A DNA stretch of 64,000 nt from a virus. The translations under genes and the position numbers were made by a program. The stretch is from positions 1 through 64,000 of the IMG/VR virus record IMGVR_UViG_3300032323_002772; one strand, given 5' to 3'. Below, piece by piece: positions 8,095 through 17,359 of this stretch. Each line of letters begins with the position of its first letter. Position 1 is the first letter of the stretch. Under the pieces are notes generated by a model. The model was not told the origin of the DNA and ran no database searches. It saw nothing but the letters and a program-made list of their open reading frames with translations.

Positions 8095-8397
8095 ATGGGA
8101 TTATTAGACAAATTAAAAAGTAGCATCTTAGGATTGGGTGGCAACAAACCACAACAATTCGGTGTTAACCCTATTCCACCAGATTCATTACATCAATTAT
8201 ATTCAGTTGATGGAAATCCTGATGTAAGTTGGCGTTTAATTAAAGGTAACTTACCAAACAAACCGTTACCTTCTACATTAGACGAATTAGATCCAAACGC
8301 TCCTAATTTACAAAATGCAGGTGTTGTATCTCAAGTATATAAATCCAAAAGAGGTCGCACTTATAGAGATTTAGGACCTACTGAAGGACGTTATTAA
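8095..8397 (+). CDS. Small tail-module protein, unknown
   Basis: 100 residues between the tape measure and a large baseplate-region gene. Starts with a short amphipathic helix (MGLLDKLKSSILGLGG), then Pro/Asn-rich sequence ending in a basic YKSKRGRTYRDL segment. No catalytic motif. Location suggests a baseplate or tail-completion component. Confidence 0.7.
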   Translation: MGLLDKLKSSILGLGGNKPQQFGVNPIPPDSLHQLYSVDGNPDVSWRLIKGNLPNKPLPSTLDELDPNAPNLQNAGVVSQVYKSKRGRTYRDLGPTEGRY

Positions 8398-8403
8398 TAT
8401 ATT

Positions 8404-10506
8404 ATGCCCCTACTTGACTTAAAAACCGACTTAAAATCACTTAAGTACGGAAAAGACCAACCAGGAGGAGGTAATAGTGGCCAACCATATCAACAAGTTG
8501 ATATAAACACTGTTGATACAGGGTTTAACCGTTTTAGAATGACTAAATTCGACGATGGTTTGATTAGAGGAGGTATAGTAGGTGCCGCTAACGCTTCAAT
8601 TGTTGATACTTTTCGTATTGGGAAATTTCTTACTGATTTTCCACAAGGTCCTCTTTTTATAGTAAGACAAGTAGGTTTACAATTATCAAATCCTAAATTA
8701 GAAACTAGAAAATTACCTAGTGGTGGAAGTGGTGTTTTAGGATTCTTAAGTAATCTTGCTAACACCATAAATGATAAGTTTGGTATAGGACCAACTCGTA
8801 TCTATAATTTAGGAATCAACACATTAGCACAAGTACCAGTTAATGCCTTTGGTGTTCATCTTAATAGACATGGTTTATTACCTGTACAAGATGATAATAC
8901 TAAGTATTTAGCTGTAGTACAAGCAAATAATTCTAAAGCATATGTTGGTGCTGGTTTACCTAAATCAAGTACTAACAGATTAGTTCAAAAAGCAATTGAA
9001 CTTCTCCCACCACAAACCCAAACAGGAAGAGTATTAAGTACAATTCAATCTGCTTTATCTGTATTTGGTATAACACTACCTAGTGTTCAAAACAGACAAA
9101 TAATTGATGATTACGTAGGTGGTCCTGGATCTGTTTATGGGATTGGAAGAACAACAATTAGAAGATATGATTATACTTCAAATGGTATTAATAAACAAGA
9201 TCCACAAGAAAAAGGTAAAGTAAATTACATTGGTACTCTAGGACTATCACAACAATATTTCTCCAGCTATAACTCATCCCTAGGAATAGGAGGATTAAAT
9301 ATTTCTTTACCATTACTTTTTAGACCATTATTTGGAGCTGCTGCTCAAATAGTTAGTAAAGCAAATGCTGCTAAAAATCTTAGACAGTATAACAGTTTAG
9401 ACTCTAATAATCCAACTAAGGCTCCTTCTAATATTGATACTGCTACTTATGGACGTATTATTACTGAAAATATTCCTCTAACAGCAACAGGCAATAGAAT
9501 TTCATCTACTCGAGACGCAGTGGTTGCAAAATATGTTCCAGTTAAAAATGCTTCTTACCAAACATATCAAAATATAATTAATTCTAAAAAATTAAGAGAA
9601 AGAACATATACTTTAAATGGAGTACAAGTAAATGCTTTTGGATTATATAATAATGCTACAGAAGGAATAGTAGGAGGACTTGTAGGAGGAGAAATATTAC
9701 CAGATGCTTTAGAAAAACCTGTATACTCAAATGGATCTAAAATAGTAAAAATAGATATTCCTTGGAATAAAGTTAATCGTGAAAATAGAGTAGGAAGTGG
9801 ATTAGAAGACTCAATTAATTTAACTCCTATATTTTCAAACAATAATAGAACAATAGGGGATAAAATTACTATAGAAGGTAAAGAAAATAATATTAATGAT
9901 TTAGTTAAATTTAGAATACAATCATTAACATCAAATAATACAGGCGATATATTAGGTAACTGGATGATATTTAGAGCTTATTTAACCCAATTAACAGATA
10001 ATACAAATGCTAGTTGGAATGAAATTAAATATGCTGGTAGAGGTGATAGATTTTATGTATATGATGGTTTTACTCGCCAATTAAATATTAGTTTTAAAGT
10101 AGCAGCATTATCTGCTATTGAAATGGAACCCATGTATCAAAAGTTAAATTATTTAATGGGTAATTTAATGCCTGATTATAATAATAATTTAATGAGAGGA
10201 CCATTAGTAAGAATGACTGTTGGTAACTGGATTGATGGACAAGATGGCATAATAAATAGTTTATCATATAATATACCTCAAGATTCACCTTGGGAAATAG
10301 CTATAAATGAACCTATAAATAGTGAAAATATATTAATACTTCCTCATATTGTAGAAGTACAAATGACGTTTACTCCTATTGGTTCTCAAACTAGAGGTGT
10401 TAATTTGATATCTGAAAAATCAAATACTACTTCTCATATTGCACAAAATGCAAATGAGTCGTCAACTAATCAATATATAACAGGAAGCATTTTAGCAGGA
10501 ACATAA
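8404..10506 (+). CDS. Large baseplate-region structural protein
   Basis: 700 residues. Gly/Asn-rich N-terminus, an Ala/Leu helical region near 105-125, and a C-terminal ~200 residues with beta-rich sequence (WMIFRAYLTQLTDNTNASWNEIKYAGRGDRF, then FTRQLNISFKVAALS). That C-terminal pattern resembles beta domains in baseplate proteins that recur in large phages of Bacteroidota and cyanobacteria. It is followed within 3 bases by a LysM-like baseplate gene. Exact T4 equivalent cannot be assigned by eye. Confidence 0.75.
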   Translation: MPLLDLKTDLKSLKYGKDQPGGGNSGQPYQQVDINTVDTGFNRFRMTKFDDGLIRGGIVGAANASIVDTFRIGKFLTDFPQGPLFIVRQVGLQLSNPKLETRKLPSGGSGVLGFLSNLANTINDKFGIGPTRIYNLGINTLAQVPVNAFGVHLNRHGLLPVQDDNTKYLAVVQANNSKAYVGAGLPKSSTNRLVQKAIELLPPQTQTGRVLSTIQSALSVFGITLPSVQNRQIIDDYVGGPGSVYGIGRTTIRRYDYTSNGINKQDPQEKGKVNYIGTLGLSQQYFSSYNSSLGIGGLNISLPLLFRPLFGAAAQIVSKANAAKNLRQYNSLDSNNPTKAPSNIDTATYGRIITENIPLTATGNRISSTRDAVVAKYVPVKNASYQTYQNIINSKKLRERTYTLNGVQVNAFGLYNNATEGIVGGLVGGEILPDALEKPVYSNGSKIVKIDIPWNKVNRENRVGSGLEDSINLTPIFSNNNRTIGDKITIEGKENNINDLVKFRIQSLTSNNTGDILGNWMIFRAYLTQLTDNTNASWNEIKYAGRGDRFYVYDGFTRQLNISFKVAALSAIEMEPMYQKLNYLMGNLMPDYNNNLMRGPLVRMTVGNWIDGQDGIINSLSYNIPQDSPWEIAINEPINSENILILPHIVEVQMTFTPIGSQTRGVNLISEKSNTTSHIAQNANESSTNQYITGSILAGT

Positions 10507-10508
10507 TC

Positions 10509-10820
10509 ATGAATAACAGATACGAAGACGGAATCATATTAAAAACTGAATATACAAACAGACCTTATTACAGGGGGAAATATTATCCTAATATTCCTTT
10601 GTCAGAATCTGATGTGTATGTTATTACTAATGTAGGTGATAGACTCGATAATCTAGCATATTCATACTACAGTGATGCTACTTTATGGTGGATCATATCC
10701 GTAGCAAATAATAACATTACAAAGGGCGCATTATACCCAGAACCAGGTACTCAATTAAGAATACCAACAGATATAAGTAATGTTTTAAAATCATATAACC
10801 GCTTTAATCAAGCTAGATAA
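10509..10820 (+). CDS. LysM-like baseplate / tail protein (gp53 or gpX type)
   Basis: 103 residues. The segment VGDRLDNLAYSYYSDATLWWIISVANNNI, followed by PGTQLRIP, has the LysM-like signature found in P2 gpX and T4 gp53 baseplate proteins (D-L-LA--YY-D--LWW-I---N, then P--G--L-IP). In those phages the protein sits in the baseplate wedge or hub. It starts 2 bases after the large baseplate gene and 4 bases before the hub gene, so the three are one translational unit. Confidence 0.8.
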   Translation: MNNRYEDGIILKTEYTNRPYYRGKYYPNIPLSESDVYVITNVGDRLDNLAYSYYSDATLWWIISVANNNITKGALYPEPGTQLRIPTDISNVLKSYNRFNQAR

Positions 10821-10824
10821 TGTT

Positions 10825-13800
10825 ATGTCAATATTTAAAGAATCTTTTAAACCCGAAATAAGTGGATCTCTAGCCGTTAGGCAGAGAGCAATGGTAGAGC
10901 GTACCCCTACTAATATCCAATATCTTAATTCGCGCAATTCTTGGATAAGAATGTCATCCTCTGTAAACGTAGAGGGAACAAATGCTTTAGCTAAATCTTA
11001 CATTTTACAAGGAGGTACTTTAGATTCAAACGGAAACTTAAAATCAGGAGTAGGAAAATCAGGTAATGCATACAGTAGTATGACTCCTTCTGGAACACCT
11101 CATAGATTTGGTACTAAACCAATGCCTGGCATTACAGGAATAGATGTTAGATCTAAATCAGCATATGGTTCATTAAGAGAAGTAACAATAAATTTCCAAT
11201 GTTGGGATATTCGTCAACTTGAGGATTTAGAATTACTCTACATGCGCCCAGGATATACTGTTTTGATTGAATGGGGGTGGATGCCTTTCTTGGATAACAG
11301 TGGTGCTTTAAAAACTAATATAGATTACATAGATATTATAGATAAAACTTATACTAAAGAGGATTTATATAAAGAAATTTACGACAAGTCTCTTAAATCT
11401 GGTGGCAATTATGAAGCCATGTATGGTAAAATAATGAACTACGGATGGTCAGCTAGACCTGAGGGAGGATATGATTGTCAAACAACTATTATTTCTTTAG
11501 GAGAAATATTAGAATCATTAAAAATAAATTACGTTCCTTCTACTTTAGGTTTAGATAATCAATTTAAAGGATTTTTAAATGATAAAATTAAAAACGGAAA
11601 TCCTATTCCTAGTAATGCTAAACCAAACATTACAGAAGCATATAATAAAAACATATTAGCAGGAGTTTTTAGAGAACTCTATTATATGGCTGGAAATAAT
11701 GGTACTGAAAAGTATCAGGAAATGTACGACGACAAAAGTTATTATTATTACTTTGTTAAAAAATTAGAAGTTACAAACACAAATATAGATAAAGAAAAAT
11801 TAATTGGGGAAAATAGTAACATTCAAGTATATGTTTCTTTAGGTTCATTAGTTAATTTATTAAATAACTATGTTATTTTAAAGGCAGGACAAGATCCAAA
11901 AAATACAAAAAACAATCCTTGTTATGTTAAATTAACAACAAAAGATAGAGATGATAAATCTCTTCTTTGCCTAGCACACCCACTTCAAATATCAGTAAAT
12001 CCAACAGTATGTGTAATTAATTCTTCTACTTGGAGTCAATTAACTATTGAAACTCAAGTTGCTGGTAGCACTAATCCTGAAACCGGAGATGTTGTTATAA
12101 AGTTTAATAGTAATATTAATGTTAATGAATTACTAGATAATATAATAAGAAACACAATCCCTGTATCTAAAATTAATATTAAATCAGCTTTAATTAAATA
12201 TATAAAAGATACTATACAGGGACCAGAAAATAACAGATATTCAACTGAGCAAATAATACAAAACATAAAAGAATTATCTAGAGTTTTTATTGAAAAATTA
12301 AATGATCCTAGCTATAAAATTAAATTACCAAATAAAAGTGCATCATTTGGATTAATATTTGATGCTACTTCAGAGGATGGAAAAAGAGTAAATACAAGTT
12401 TAGTTGAATTTAGAAAAGGAAGAGTATTTAATTATTTTTATGATTTACTTTACCAAACCTTTGCTGCAAACCTAGATGATACCTCTATATCAGATATACT
12501 AACCCCAGAAGGAGTAAATATAGCTAGAACTAATCCTATTGTAGTAGCTCAACAAGAAGCTAATAAGGTATCTGAGGATGCAAAACAATTAACAGACGCT
12601 GCTAAAGAAAGTACAAGATATTTAAGTGGATTATTGCCTTATTTTTATAATGATAAAGAGTATAATAAAAATGGTTTAGGTATTATAGAAAATATATTTA
12701 TAAATCTTCAATTTTTATATACATTATCTTTAGATGTTAATTTAGAATCTCAAGATAAAAAAGAGAAGAAAGAAATTAATGCTTACGATTTTATAAAAAC
12801 TGTACTATCACAAATATCTTCGGCTACAGGTAATATTAATAATTTTGATATTTTTATTGAAAACGACATTGCTAGAATAATAGATATTAACTATACAGAT
12901 CCAACTAATAAAAATGATGTGTATAATAATGCTTTCACTTTTGAAATGCAAAATACAAAATCAATTGTAAGATCATATCAACTAGAATCCCAAATATTCC
13001 CAGAACAATCTACTATGATTGCTATTGGAGCACAAGTAAGAGGAGGTGCTCTTGGTTCTGATGTTAGTACCCTTACTGCTTTTAATAAAAATATAGAAGA
13101 TAGAGTAATACCCTATAAAAATACAGACTCAGACCCCAACCCAGATAATCCTGAAGCTAATATTGGTCAGTTAACCAGAACAATGTCTACATTAACTTCC
13201 TTCTTTAAAGATGCTGAAAAAGTTGGATTACTAGGTTTATGGACATCTAATGAATATGATTTTGATAAAATAACTGAGTACGAAAATGCATTAAAAGATT
13301 TAATTGGTTTCTTTATCTCTATTAATGGAGATGATATGAAAAATAGAGCAATTATCCCAACTAAATTATCATTAAATATAGATGGTATTGGTGGACTAAT
13401 AATTGGAAATATATTTAGAATACCAGATGAAATATTACCTAGAGGATATAAAGGAGATAAAGCTGGGGCTAAAATAGGATATTTAATAACAGGACTAGGA
13501 CATTCACTCCAAGATGGAGATTGGATTACTAAAATTACATCTCAATTTATCATCCTAGATGAACCTACAGGAAAGAAAAACTTTAATTACACTCAAATTA
13601 AAGTATACATACTTCCAGACTCAGGAGGAGTTACAACTACTATACCGAATATTTCTAATAGTGAAGTTGGAAGTGTAGCTGAAGACAGTCAAAAATATCC
13701 TGTATTAGTTAAAAACGAAGGATTTAAAGCAGCATATAATTCAACTGTTCAAAAATATGCTAAAGTAATACCGTCAACTCCTGTTGCTAATTCTTTAAGA

Positions 13801-14175
13801 GCAACTTTAAACAAACAATATATAATTGAAAAAGATAGAGAATTATCAAGTAACGGTGATATAACAGAAGATCTTAAAAATGCTGTTTTAACATTCCAAT
13901 CTAAGTTAATAGGTAATAGATCTGCATTTAGTTTTATTACTCCTACTAAACCTATTGTAATAACAGCGGGTAATGATACTTATCATAGAACATATAATGA
14001 TAATAGAAACAGAACAACCCACGGTAGAGGATTAGCTATTGATATTAGAACTACTGAATTCACCAATTCTCAAATTGGCAGTATAATGAATCTATTAAGA
14101 GAATCAGGATTTGTGTACGTTATTTATCACGGTGGAAGTGCTTTACATATTCATGCTAATATAAAAACTACATAA
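10825..14175 (+). CDS. Baseplate hub protein with C-terminal M15-type peptidase domain
   Basis: 1116 residues. The N-terminal ~200 residues contain a conserved tail-hub-like section (LREVTINFQCWDIRQLEDLE, then YTVLIEWGWMPF). The middle is long, Asn/Lys-rich and probably beta-structured. The last ~110 residues contain T-HGRGLAIDI (His1066, Asp1073) and ALHIHANI (His1108, His1110). This is the SxHxxGxAxD plus HxH zinc-ligand pattern of M15 / VanY-type peptidoglycan peptidases. The likely role is local cell-wall cleavage during penetration, analogous to the gp5 lysozyme domain. Catalytic activity is inferred, not shown. Confidence 0.8.
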   Translation: MSIFKESFKPEISGSLAVRQRAMVERTPTNIQYLNSRNSWIRMSSSVNVEGTNALAKSYILQGGTLDSNGNLKSGVGKSGNAYSSMTPSGTPHRFGTKPMPGITGIDVRSKSAYGSLREVTINFQCWDIRQLEDLELLYMRPGYTVLIEWGWMPFLDNSGALKTNIDYIDIIDKTYTKEDLYKEIYDKSLKSGGNYEAMYGKIMNYGWSARPEGGYDCQTTIISLGEILESLKINYVPSTLGLDNQFKGFLNDKIKNGNPIPSNAKPNITEAYNKNILAGVFRELYYMAGNNGTEKYQEMYDDKSYYYYFVKKLEVTNTNIDKEKLIGENSNIQVYVSLGSLVNLLNNYVILKAGQDPKNTKNNPCYVKLTTKDRDDKSLLCLAHPLQISVNPTVCVINSSTWSQLTIETQVAGSTNPETGDVVIKFNSNINVNELLDNIIRNTIPVSKINIKSALIKYIKDTIQGPENNRYSTEQIIQNIKELSRVFIEKLNDPSYKIKLPNKSASFGLIFDATSEDGKRVNTSLVEFRKGRVFNYFYDLLYQTFAANLDDTSISDILTPEGVNIARTNPIVVAQQEANKVSEDAKQLTDAAKESTRYLSGLLPYFYNDKEYNKNGLGIIENIFINLQFLYTLSLDVNLESQDKKEKKEINAYDFIKTVLSQISSATGNINNFDIFIENDIARIIDINYTDPTNKNDVYNNAFTFEMQNTKSIVRSYQLESQIFPEQSTMIAIGAQVRGGALGSDVSTLTAFNKNIEDRVIPYKNTDSDPNPDNPEANIGQLTRTMSTLTSFFKDAEKVGLLGLWTSNEYDFDKITEYENALKDLIGFFISINGDDMKNRAIIPTKLSLNIDGIGGLIIGNIFRIPDEILPRGYKGDKAGAKIGYLITGLGHSLQDGDWITKITSQFIILDEPTGKKNFNYTQIKVYILPDSGGVTTTIPNISNSEVGSVAEDSQKYPVLVKNEGFKAAYNSTVQKYAKVIPSTPVANSLRATLNKQYIIEKDRELSSNGDITEDLKNAVLTFQSKLIGNRSAFSFITPTKPIVITAGNDTYHRTYNDNRNRTTHGRGLAIDIRTTEFTNSQIGSIMNLLRESGFVYVIYHGGSALHIHANIKTT

Positions 14176-14176
14176 T

Positions 14177-14701
14177 ATGCCTTATTTTCAAGTACCTGCT
14201 AATCAAATAACTTATAAATATACTTCTGGTAATGAATATATGTTTGTAAGCACTCAAAGAAATTACCAAGGACATTATTATGAGTTTAATGATAAAGTAT
14301 ATGCTGGTAAGGAATTTAACATTAATGCTCCTGAATTAATTAGAATTACTTCTAAAAACTTAAATCCGTTTTTATCTCAAGTTGCTAGTATTGTGTATGG
14401 AAAATTAACTAAAGTAAAAATAAATAATATTTCCCCACAGTCTTATATTTTTAATCCTGATAAAGTTAATACTAATGATGTTATTAGATACTTTATAGCT
14501 AATATTAAAAATAATCCTTTAATTATAAAAGAGGTTAATGAAAAAGTTTTTGGAGAATTTCAAAACAACCCAATATACATTTCTGTTGCCCTCCCTTACC
14601 AGAATAGTTTTAAAGAATCTGATTTAAAAGAAGCAGAAAAGAAAATGCCGGGAATAACAATATTTGTTAACTCTACATACTCGCCAGGAGTTACAGACTA
14701 A
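14177..14701 (+). CDS. Tail-module protein, unknown
   Basis: 174 residues, one base after the hub gene and last of the contiguous virion block. Tyr/Asn/Ile-rich, probably beta structured, with a charged helix ESDLKEAEKKMPG near the C-terminus. No recognised domain. The stop codon lies in a small perfect inverted repeat (GACTAA TTTT TTAGTC). Confidence 0.65.
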   Translation: MPYFQVPANQITYKYTSGNEYMFVSTQRNYQGHYYEFNDKVYAGKEFNINAPELIRITSKNLNPFLSQVASIVYGKLTKVKINNISPQSYIFNPDKVNTNDVIRYFIANIKNNPLIIKEVNEKVFGEFQNNPIYISVALPYQNSFKESDLKEAEKKMPGITIFVNSTYSPGVTD

Positions 14702-14733
14702 TTTTTTAGTCCAAAAATTTGGTCTTATATTTA
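14702..14733 (+). promoter_or_regulatory. Promoter candidate before polymerase A-like gene
   Basis: TATATTTA at 14726-14733, with TTTT (not TTTG) 20 bases upstream at 14702-14705. Marks the change from virion to replication genes; the upstream box is weak. Confidence 0.35.
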
Positions 14734-14752
14734 AGGATAAAGGTTATGTTAT

Positions 14753-16045
14753 ATGTTTTACATTATAGAAAGATCATCGCAGTTACCTGCTAAATTTGGA
14801 GATTGTTTTGTTAGGTTTATTCCTAAAAACGATAATTTCCATCCCGCACTTACGGAGTTAAGTTTAGTTTATATTCGTCCACTTGACGATAAGAAAGGAT
14901 ACATTTTATGTATCGACCATACTGAGTCATTCGGTATTGATAAAATAGAAGTATTAGATTGGTTATTATACCATACAGATAAGCTATGGGTGCTTGATAA
15001 AAAGGAAGCATTACATTGGATGTACCCATTAGCTGATAAATTATTTGACGCTCACTTGTTAGATTTCGTTGACTTAACCCAGACATTAGGTAATAACTGT
15101 ATTAGCTATTATTATAGTAAACACACTAATTTACCTAATGTCAATTGTTTAATTCCGATTAGTAAGCATTATGAAGAGAGCGAAGCAATATTTAATGCAA
15201 CGTTACCTACTATCAACAAATACACATTAACCAATACACAATTCCAATTTCAGAACTTTCGTACAACACATGTATTTCATCAAATTGAAAAAAACGGCGT
15301 AAAGGTTGATAAAAACTGCTTTATTGGTTTCTATAAGGATAAATTACAACACCCAGAATTCAATTTAAATAAAGGCAAAATATACACTCAATATAATTTA
15401 CATACAACAACTACACGCCCCTCTAATACATTTAATGGCACTAACTATGCAGCATTAAATAAAGACAATGGCGAGCGTGAATGTTATAAACCATCAAATG
15501 ATACATTCATTGAGATGGACTTTCAGGGTTATCATCCACGTTTGATTGGTGAAATGGTTGAATTTCATTTTCCTAAAGACAAAAACACATATGAAATGCT
15601 AGGCCAATTACTTGGTGTAACACAGCAAGAGGCTAAAGAATTAACATTCAAACAGTTGTATGGTGGTGTTTGGGCTGAATATGTTGATAAACCATTCTTT
15701 AAACAGGTAAATATGTTTATAGATGATATGTGGGATGAATACCAATATGGTAAGTCATATTCAACTATAAATAAAACATTCACACTTGATGAAGATATAA
15801 CTCGTAATAAATTATTTAACTATATAGTTCAAAGTACTGAAACATCAACCAATGTTGAATTACTGGAATTAATATTAAAATATTTAGAAGATAAAAAAAC
15901 TAAATTAGTATTGTATACTTACGACGCATTTCTATTCGACTATAGTAAAGAGGATGGAAATATAATACAAGACATTGTTAACTTATTAGAATACCCAGTT
16001 AGCGTTAAACAGGGTAATACATATCACGGTTTGAAAAAAATATAA
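14753..16045 (+). CDS. Divergent family A DNA polymerase-like protein
   Basis: 430 residues. From residue ~170 it carries the Pol I palm and fingers motifs in order. HTTTTRPS (217-224) corresponds to the TGRLSS region. Motif A is FIEMDFQGYHPRLI (Asp256). Motif B is AKELTFKQLYG, keeping Lys295, Phe299 and Tyr303 but with Gln where Pol I has Arg754. An IVQSTETST segment follows, then motif C LYTYDAFLFD (Asp391), where the usual HDE reads YDA. The N-terminal 170 residues are short for an exonuclease. It could be a repair, primer or lesion polymerase or a non-catalytic relative. The phage also has a family B replicase at 32523. Confidence 0.75.
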   Translation: MFYIIERSSQLPAKFGDCFVRFIPKNDNFHPALTELSLVYIRPLDDKKGYILCIDHTESFGIDKIEVLDWLLYHTDKLWVLDKKEALHWMYPLADKLFDAHLLDFVDLTQTLGNNCISYYYSKHTNLPNVNCLIPISKHYEESEAIFNATLPTINKYTLTNTQFQFQNFRTTHVFHQIEKNGVKVDKNCFIGFYKDKLQHPEFNLNKGKIYTQYNLHTTTTRPSNTFNGTNYAALNKDNGERECYKPSNDTFIEMDFQGYHPRLIGEMVEFHFPKDKNTYEMLGQLLGVTQQEAKELTFKQLYGGVWAEYVDKPFFKQVNMFIDDMWDEYQYGKSYSTINKTFTLDEDITRNKLFNYIVQSTETSTNVELLELILKYLEDKKTKLVLYTYDAFLFDYSKEDGNIIQDIVNLLEYPVSVKQGNTYHGLKKI

Positions 16046-16051
16046 ATATTT

Positions 16052-16471
16052 ATGATGGACAATATATTTTACGACTTGAATAAATTATTCTGCACATTTA
16101 CTGCAAAGGACGAGTTTGAAGCAACAGTTGCTACTATTAATCGTCGCTACTCAATATTATATAACAAGATATTCATTCTTGAATCGCCACAAAGCGAAGA
16201 ATTAATGTGTACTTATAATATTGATATGGGGAACGTCTCTGAAGCTCCATTGCCAAATACTATATTGTTACATCGTAAGAAAGAATCAAATACGTTATAT
16301 ACAATCAATGCACTTAACACATTGATTAAATCACTAAATGGTGGTATATTAGACACCAAATATATCGTTAATTGGCATGACTATAAAAATAGTATATTGC
16401 TAACCAACGGACCAGACCTACGCAAATTAGATACATCTATCTATAAGATTATAGATTTAGCTGCCCATTAG
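16052..16471 (+). CDS. Hypothetical protein downstream of polymerase A-like gene
   Basis: 139 residues; a second ATG at 16055 could also be the start. Contains alternating hydrophobic strands and a stretch YTINALNTLIKSLNGG suggestive of an alpha/beta fold. No recognised motif. Six bases separate it from the polymerase-like gene, so they may act together. Confidence 0.65.
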   Translation: MMDNIFYDLNKLFCTFTAKDEFEATVATINRRYSILYNKIFILESPQSEELMCTYNIDMGNVSEAPLPNTILLHRKKESNTLYTINALNTLIKSLNGGILDTKYIVNWHDYKNSILLTNGPDLRKLDTSIYKIIDLAAH

Positions 16472-16503
16472 TTTGGAGGTCTAAATAAGCATTCGTACAT
16501 TCA
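16472..16503 (+). promoter_or_regulatory. Bacteroidota-type promoter candidate before SSB gene
   Basis: TTTG at 16472-16475 and TACATTCA at 16496-16503, 20 bases apart, 20 bases upstream of the single-stranded DNA-binding protein start. Confidence 0.45.
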
Positions 16504-16523
16504 AGTTATAAAATAAAACAGTT

Positions 16524-17357
16524 ATGGATTTAAATCTAGCAAAGCAGAAGCTTGCCGCTGCTCAGAACAAAGGCGGCCAACAACGTGAGAAAATTGATTA
16601 CACAAAGATTTTCTTCAAACCAAAACCAGGTAAATATGTAGTTCGTATTCTACCTAACAAGTACGATAAGGCATGGCCTATTCGTGAAGTACAATTCCAC
16701 TATGGTTTCTCTAAAGGACCAATTTTAGCATTATCAAACTGGGGTGAAGCAGATCCAATTACGGATTTCGCAAAACAACTTCGTAAATCATCTGACAAAG
16801 AAGATTGGCAGTTAGCTAAAAAAATCGAACCAAAATCTCGTTATTTCGCTGCAGTAATTGTACGTGATGAAGAACATTTGGGTGCTCGTTTGTGGGAGTT
16901 CGGTAAATTAACAAATGATCAATTAGTAGGAATTGCTGCTGATGAAGATTATGGTGATTTTACTGACATTACAGATGGTAGAGATTTTACTATCGAAGCA
17001 ACTGAAGACATCATTGCAGGTAGAAAAGGTATTAAATGTAACATTCGTGTTAAACCTAAAACTACACCAATTTCAGAAGACGGTGCTTTAGTAGAAAAAT
17101 TACTTAACGAACAACCTGATATCTTGGGTATTAATCGTAAATACACTTACGACGCATTAAAGGACATCTTAACTAAGTGGTTAAATCCTGAAGAAGAAGC
17201 AGCCGCTACAGAAGCTCCAATCGCATCTAAAGATGAAGATGAGGAAGACGATTTCTTAACAGAAATGAATAAACCAGTAGCACCAGCTTACACTTTAGAG
17301 ACACCTGCAGCTAAAACTAGCAACGCAGATAAATTTGATAACTTATTTAACGACTAA
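16524..17357 (+). CDS. gp32: Single-stranded DNA-binding protein (gp32-like)
   Basis: 277 residues. The N-terminal basic helix (LAKQKLAAAQNKGG), the KIFFKPKPGKYVVRILPNKYD segment and the WPIREVQFHYGF strand match T4-like gp32 proteins. The C-terminus is acidic (EDEEDDFLTEMN), as needed for partner recruitment. T4 gp32 binds zinc through His and three Cys; here the core has only one Cys (IKCNIR), so the zinc site is absent. It is followed by UvsX, its recombination partner, after 2 bases. Confidence 0.88.
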   Translation: MDLNLAKQKLAAAQNKGGQQREKIDYTKIFFKPKPGKYVVRILPNKYDKAWPIREVQFHYGFSKGPILALSNWGEADPITDFAKQLRKSSDKEDWQLAKKIEPKSRYFAAVIVRDEEHLGARLWEFGKLTNDQLVGIAADEDYGDFTDITDGRDFTIEATEDIIAGRKGIKCNIRVKPKTTPISEDGALVEKLLNEQPDILGINRKYTYDALKDILTKWLNPEEEAAATEAPIASKDEDEEDDFLTEMNKPVAPAYTLETPAAKTSNADKFDNLFND

Positions 17358-17359
17358 TC

